A stretch of DNA of 13,743 nt from an uncultured Ruminiclostridium sp. Its GTDB lineage: Bacteria; Bacillota; Clostridia; Oscillospirales; Acutalibacteraceae. The notes beneath the pieces were generated by a model. That model ran no database searches, was not told the DNA's origin, and worked only from the letters and a program-made list of their open reading frames with translations. Both the position numbers and the translations under genes were made by a program. Positions 12,225-13,743 of the stretch are shown here, piece after piece (the stretch's first letter is position 1; every line of letters begins with the position of its first letter). The stretch covers positions 1 to 13,743 of the forward strand of contig CABUCM010000053.1 of assembly GCA_902490005.1 (NCBI GenBank), given 5' to 3'.

Positions 12225-12288
12225 GCCATGGGGGTACAGACGTCGTGCGTAAGCTCTCGCACGACGCCGTCTGCCCCCTGACCATGGC
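12225..12288. repeat. Large GC-rich hairpin/cruciform
   Basis: Outer arms GCCATGG (12225-12231) and CCATGGC (12282-12288), GGG/CCC and CAGA/TCTG pairs, and inner CGTCGTGCG (12241-12249) with CGCACGACG (12258-12266) give about 23 base pairs. An internal loop, a small bulge and an 8-nt loop (TAAGCTCT) interrupt it. It is much more GC-rich than its surroundings and no poly-T follows, so it is not an intrinsic terminator. It could be an origin structure or a structured leader before rusA. The 52 bp after it up to rusA show only the ribosome binding site. Confidence 0.75.
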
Positions 12289-12340
12289 AAACAAATTTTG
12301 TCCGGCGGAAAAAACATTTTTAAAACTTCGGTGAGGTAAT

Positions 12341-12748
12341 ATGACAATTGAATTTTTCATGCCAATGCGAAATCCTCCGACGGTTACGCATCAAGAAAAA
12401 CAAGTTCACGTAGTAAACGGGAAACCGGTTTATTATGAACCGCCTGAATTAAAACAGGCTCGAGCGGATCTAACAGATCGCCTGGTGAGGTTTAGGCCAG
12501 AAGCCCCGCTGAAAGTCGGAGTAAGATTAGTAACCAGATGGTTATTTCCACCGGGGCGCCATAAGCCAAGTTCTTATCGGACAACAAAACCTGATACTGA
12601 CAATCTGCAAAAGCTTCTGAAAGACTGCATGACAACAGCCGGCTTTTGGAAAGACGACGCTTTAGTAGCCTCTGAATTATGCGAAAAATTTTGGGCGGAA
12701 GATGATCTGCATACAGGAATTTACATTAAGGTGGAGCAATTGATATGA
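12341..12748 (+). CDS. rusA: RusA-family Holliday junction resolvase
   Basis: RusA endonucleases cut four-way junctions symmetrically, resolving recombination and replication branches. The 135-aa protein matches the family size. The catalytic set lines up by spacing: Asp85 and Asp87 in K-P-D-T-D-N-L-Q-K, Lys91, and Asp106 in F-W-K-D-D-A-L-V, equivalent to D70, D72, K76 and D91 of E. coli RusA. GGTGAGG sits just before the ATG at 12341. It is the first gene after the origin array and overlaps the next gene by 4 bp (ATGA type). Confidence 0.93.
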   Translation: MTIEFFMPMRNPPTVTHQEKQVHVVNGKPVYYEPPELKQARADLTDRLVRFRPEAPLKVGVRLVTRWLFPPGRHKPSSYRTTKPDTDNLQKLLKDCMTTAGFWKDDALVASELCEKFWAEDDLHTGIYIKVEQLI

Positions 12749-13014
12749 GGTGTAAAAAAGATCAATTACCCAAGGAGCCACCCGCAGGCAGCCCATGCGC
12801 CCGCGCTAAGGCATTAAATACGATCGCGGAACAAATTCCGTTGCAAATAACGTCTCTTCCTCAGAATGAACGTAAATATGTGCAGGCCATTCATAAAGTG
12901 CTGATTCGTTACTGGCATCTTCAGATATCAAAAGACGAAGCTCAGGCGGTGCAGCGTTTATGGCAAATATCGTGTCTGCAAACGCCTGGTGGAGATTTTG
13001 GACGGGAGGGATGA
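12745..13014 (+). CDS. Small phage protein of unknown function
   Basis: The 89-aa protein starts at ATG 12745, overlapping the RusA stop, with AAGGTGGAG upstream. After a Pro-rich, basic N-terminus (P-K-E-P-P-A-G-S-P-C-A-R-A-K) it is mainly helical (Y-V-Q-A-I-H-K-V-L-I-R-Y-W-H-L-Q-I-S-K-D-E-A-Q-A-V in outline). It has no membrane span, no metal motif and no family I recognise. Four bases of its end overlap the methyltransferase start, so the three genes are probably translated together. Confidence 0.6.
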   Translation: MRCKKDQLPKEPPAGSPCARAKALNTIAEQIPLQITSLPQNERKYVQAIHKVLIRYWHLQISKDEAQAVQRLWQISCLQTPGGDFGREG

Positions 13015-13643
13015 AAATTCTTGAATTAAATCATTTATACAACATGGATTGTGTGGAGGGAATGAAACAGTTTCCTGATAAGTATTTTGATTTGGCGGTT
13101 GTTGATCCGCCTTATGGGATAGACAAGGCCTACTGTGCTACAAGCCGTATTTCAAAGTATGGGCAAACAAAAACAGCGAATGATGATAAACCTAATACAG
13201 AATATTTTAAAACGTTGTTTAGAATTAGTAAAAATCAAATTATTTTTGGTTATAACCATCTTTCAGATATGCTTCCACCAACAAAGGAATTTATCTTTTG
13301 GTATAAACATCAGCCAGTAAAAAGTTATTCAGACGGGGAACTTGCCTGGACATCATTTCATAAGACGGCAAAATGTTTTGATTTTCCGTTTTTCGGCAGT
13401 ATAAACGCAGAAGAAAACAGATTTCACCCTATGCAAAAACCGGTAAAGCTTTACGAATGGATTCTATCAAACTACGCAAAACCCGGTGATAAGATTCTTG
13501 ACACTCATGTTGGAAGCGCGTCTTCTTTAGTTGCCTGTGAAAACCTTGGGTTTCAATACATAGGTTTTGAAATCGATAGGGATTATTACAAATTGGCGTC
13601 TGATCGGTTGAAAGCTGTAAAAGCGCAGACAAGGTTATTTTAA
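13011..13643 (+). CDS. Orphan beta-class DNA methyltransferase (N6-adenine or N4-cytosine)
   Basis: This enzyme transfers a methyl group from S-adenosylmethionine to DNA. Over 211 aa the catalytic motif IV D-P-P-Y-G (32-36) comes first and the AdoMet motif I (I-L-D-T-H-V-G-S-A-S-S, ~163-173) near the C-terminus. That order is the beta class (N6_N4_Mtase), and M-Q-K-P-V-K-L-Y just before motif I fits too. DPPY leaves adenine-N6 and cytosine-N4 both possible. No restriction gene is next to it, so it is probably a solitary protective or regulatory enzyme. ATG 13011 is chosen by homology to family N-termini; GGGAGGG directly abuts it, which is poor spacing, and ATG 12960 has no ribosome binding site. 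Confidence 0.9.
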   Translation: MKILELNHLYNMDCVEGMKQFPDKYFDLAVVDPPYGIDKAYCATSRISKYGQTKTANDDKPNTEYFKTLFRISKNQIIFGYNHLSDMLPPTKEFIFWYKHQPVKSYSDGELAWTSFHKTAKCFDFPFFGSINAEENRFHPMQKPVKLYEWILSNYAKPGDKILDTHVGSASSLVACENLGFQYIGFEIDRDYYKLASDRLKAVKAQTRLF

Positions 13644-13725
13644 GCCAAGTAAAAATTGACGAAATGAATATTGGACGGAAAAATCTAACCCCGCACCGAT
13701 CAGGCGGGAATGGAGGAAAAAAGTA

Positions 13726-13743
13726 ATGATTAAACCAAGCACT
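13726..13743 (+). CDS. Start of next gene (partial)
   Basis: ATG 13726 opens M-I-K-P-S-T before the window ends, with GGAGG at 13712-13716 at suitable spacing. Six residues are too few to identify it. The 82 bp between it and the methyltransferase show no other clear feature. Confidence 0.5.

Larger units (their letters stand above)
12006..12288. other. Candidate phage replication origin (iteron and hairpin array)
   Basis: This 283-bp stretch begins in the last codons of the replicase and is otherwise non-coding. It has six same-direction copies of GACAAAAACA (starts 12008, 12051, 12096, 12131, 12144, 12180; five exact, the fourth ending GC), most preceded by GG. Inverted TTGTCC/TGTCC partners intervene, so several copies form hairpins. 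An AT-rich tract (12184-12209) and a large GC-rich hairpin (12225-12288) complete it. Iterons with an AT-rich element next to the initiator gene are the classic layout of a theta origin. The role is inferred; the repeats are directly visible. Confidence 0.7.
413..13743. mobile_element. Prophage, left end through early region (continues right)
   Basis: The element runs from the tRNA-Arg attachment site to beyond the right edge. It holds integrase, ImmA/repressor/Cro switch, excisionase-like gene, a recombination and replication module, RusA and a methyltransferase. This is the standard order of a temperate siphovirus early region. Left of 413 are host-side remnants of other mobile elements. 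The right end, late genes and second attachment site are not in view. All lysogeny ORFs are intact, so nothing visible here says the prophage is defective. Confidence 0.9.

Noticed and set aside
12225..12288. Intrinsic terminator after the replicase
   Set aside because: The stem is strong but no T-tract follows on either strand, and rusA needs readthrough unless it has an unseen promoter.
12047..12334. 95-codon open frame across the repeat region
   Set aside because: The translation only repeats iteron-encoded words such as D-K-N and spans strong hairpins. No ribosome binding site or domain is seen, so it is treated as non-coding origin DNA.
12960..13010. Upstream ATG of the methyltransferase
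   Set aside because: It lies inside the previous gene with no ribosome binding site, and family homology begins at the 13011 ATG.
13664..13726. 20-codon open frame after the methyltransferase
   Set aside because: It has a weak ribosome site and a Gly/Lys-rich sequence without features; more likely spacer and the next gene's ribosome binding site.

Overview
The window is the left end and early region of a temperate, siphovirus-like prophage in a low-to-mid GC Firmicute, most likely a Clostridia relative. The host call is an inference from three things: strong AGGAGG-type ribosome binding sites throughout, several TTG/GTG starts, and gene families typical of Clostridia phages (ImmA/IrrE, a Sak4-like ATPase, DUF669, and a primase-helicase replicase). 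No capsid, tail or lysis gene is visible, so the late region lies beyond the right edge.

Layout. Positions 1-303 are host-side debris: the 3' part of an IS3-type transposase (+) abuts the N-terminus of a serine recombinase (-) at about 134-141. Next come a tRNA terminator and the 3' half of a tRNA-Arg (anticodon CCG, minus strand, 413-462), read here as the left attachment site. An 8-bp inverted repeat (450-457/469-476) is centred at the likely crossover. The lysogeny block follows: tyrosine integrase (-), a 240-bp intergenic region with a strong promoter and a terminator that would give a ~77-nt RNA, ImmA/IrrE protease (+), XRE repressor (-), a divergent switch with three related 16-bp operators, a Cro-like gene (+), a 28-aa hydrophobic peptide (+), and a membrane-anchored protein encoded against the early operon (-).

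From 4213 everything is on the + strand and tightly packed. It starts with an excisionase-like HTH protein and four small genes. Then come a RecF/SbcC-like ATPase, a Sak4-like ATPase, a DUF669 (probable ssDNA-binding) protein, an SF2 helicase, and a 739-aa primase-polymerase/RepA-type helicase fusion. Position 12006-12288 is a non-coding iteron and hairpin array that is the best candidate for the phage replication origin. RusA resolvase, a small unknown protein and an orphan beta-class DNA methyltransferase close the window, and the next gene starts at 13726.

How it works together (inference). The repressor holds the divergent switch, with ImmA as the probable protease that relieves repression. 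Early transcription then runs rightward. The ATPase, Sak4 and DUF669 set would handle recombination and ssDNA, the helicase and replicase would initiate at the iteron array just downstream, and RusA would resolve branched products. The most notable unexplained items are the origin array, the candidate small RNA, the shared Trp-Lys-x-Gly-x-Phe C-terminal tails on two replication proteins, and the reverse-oriented membrane gene inside the early operon.
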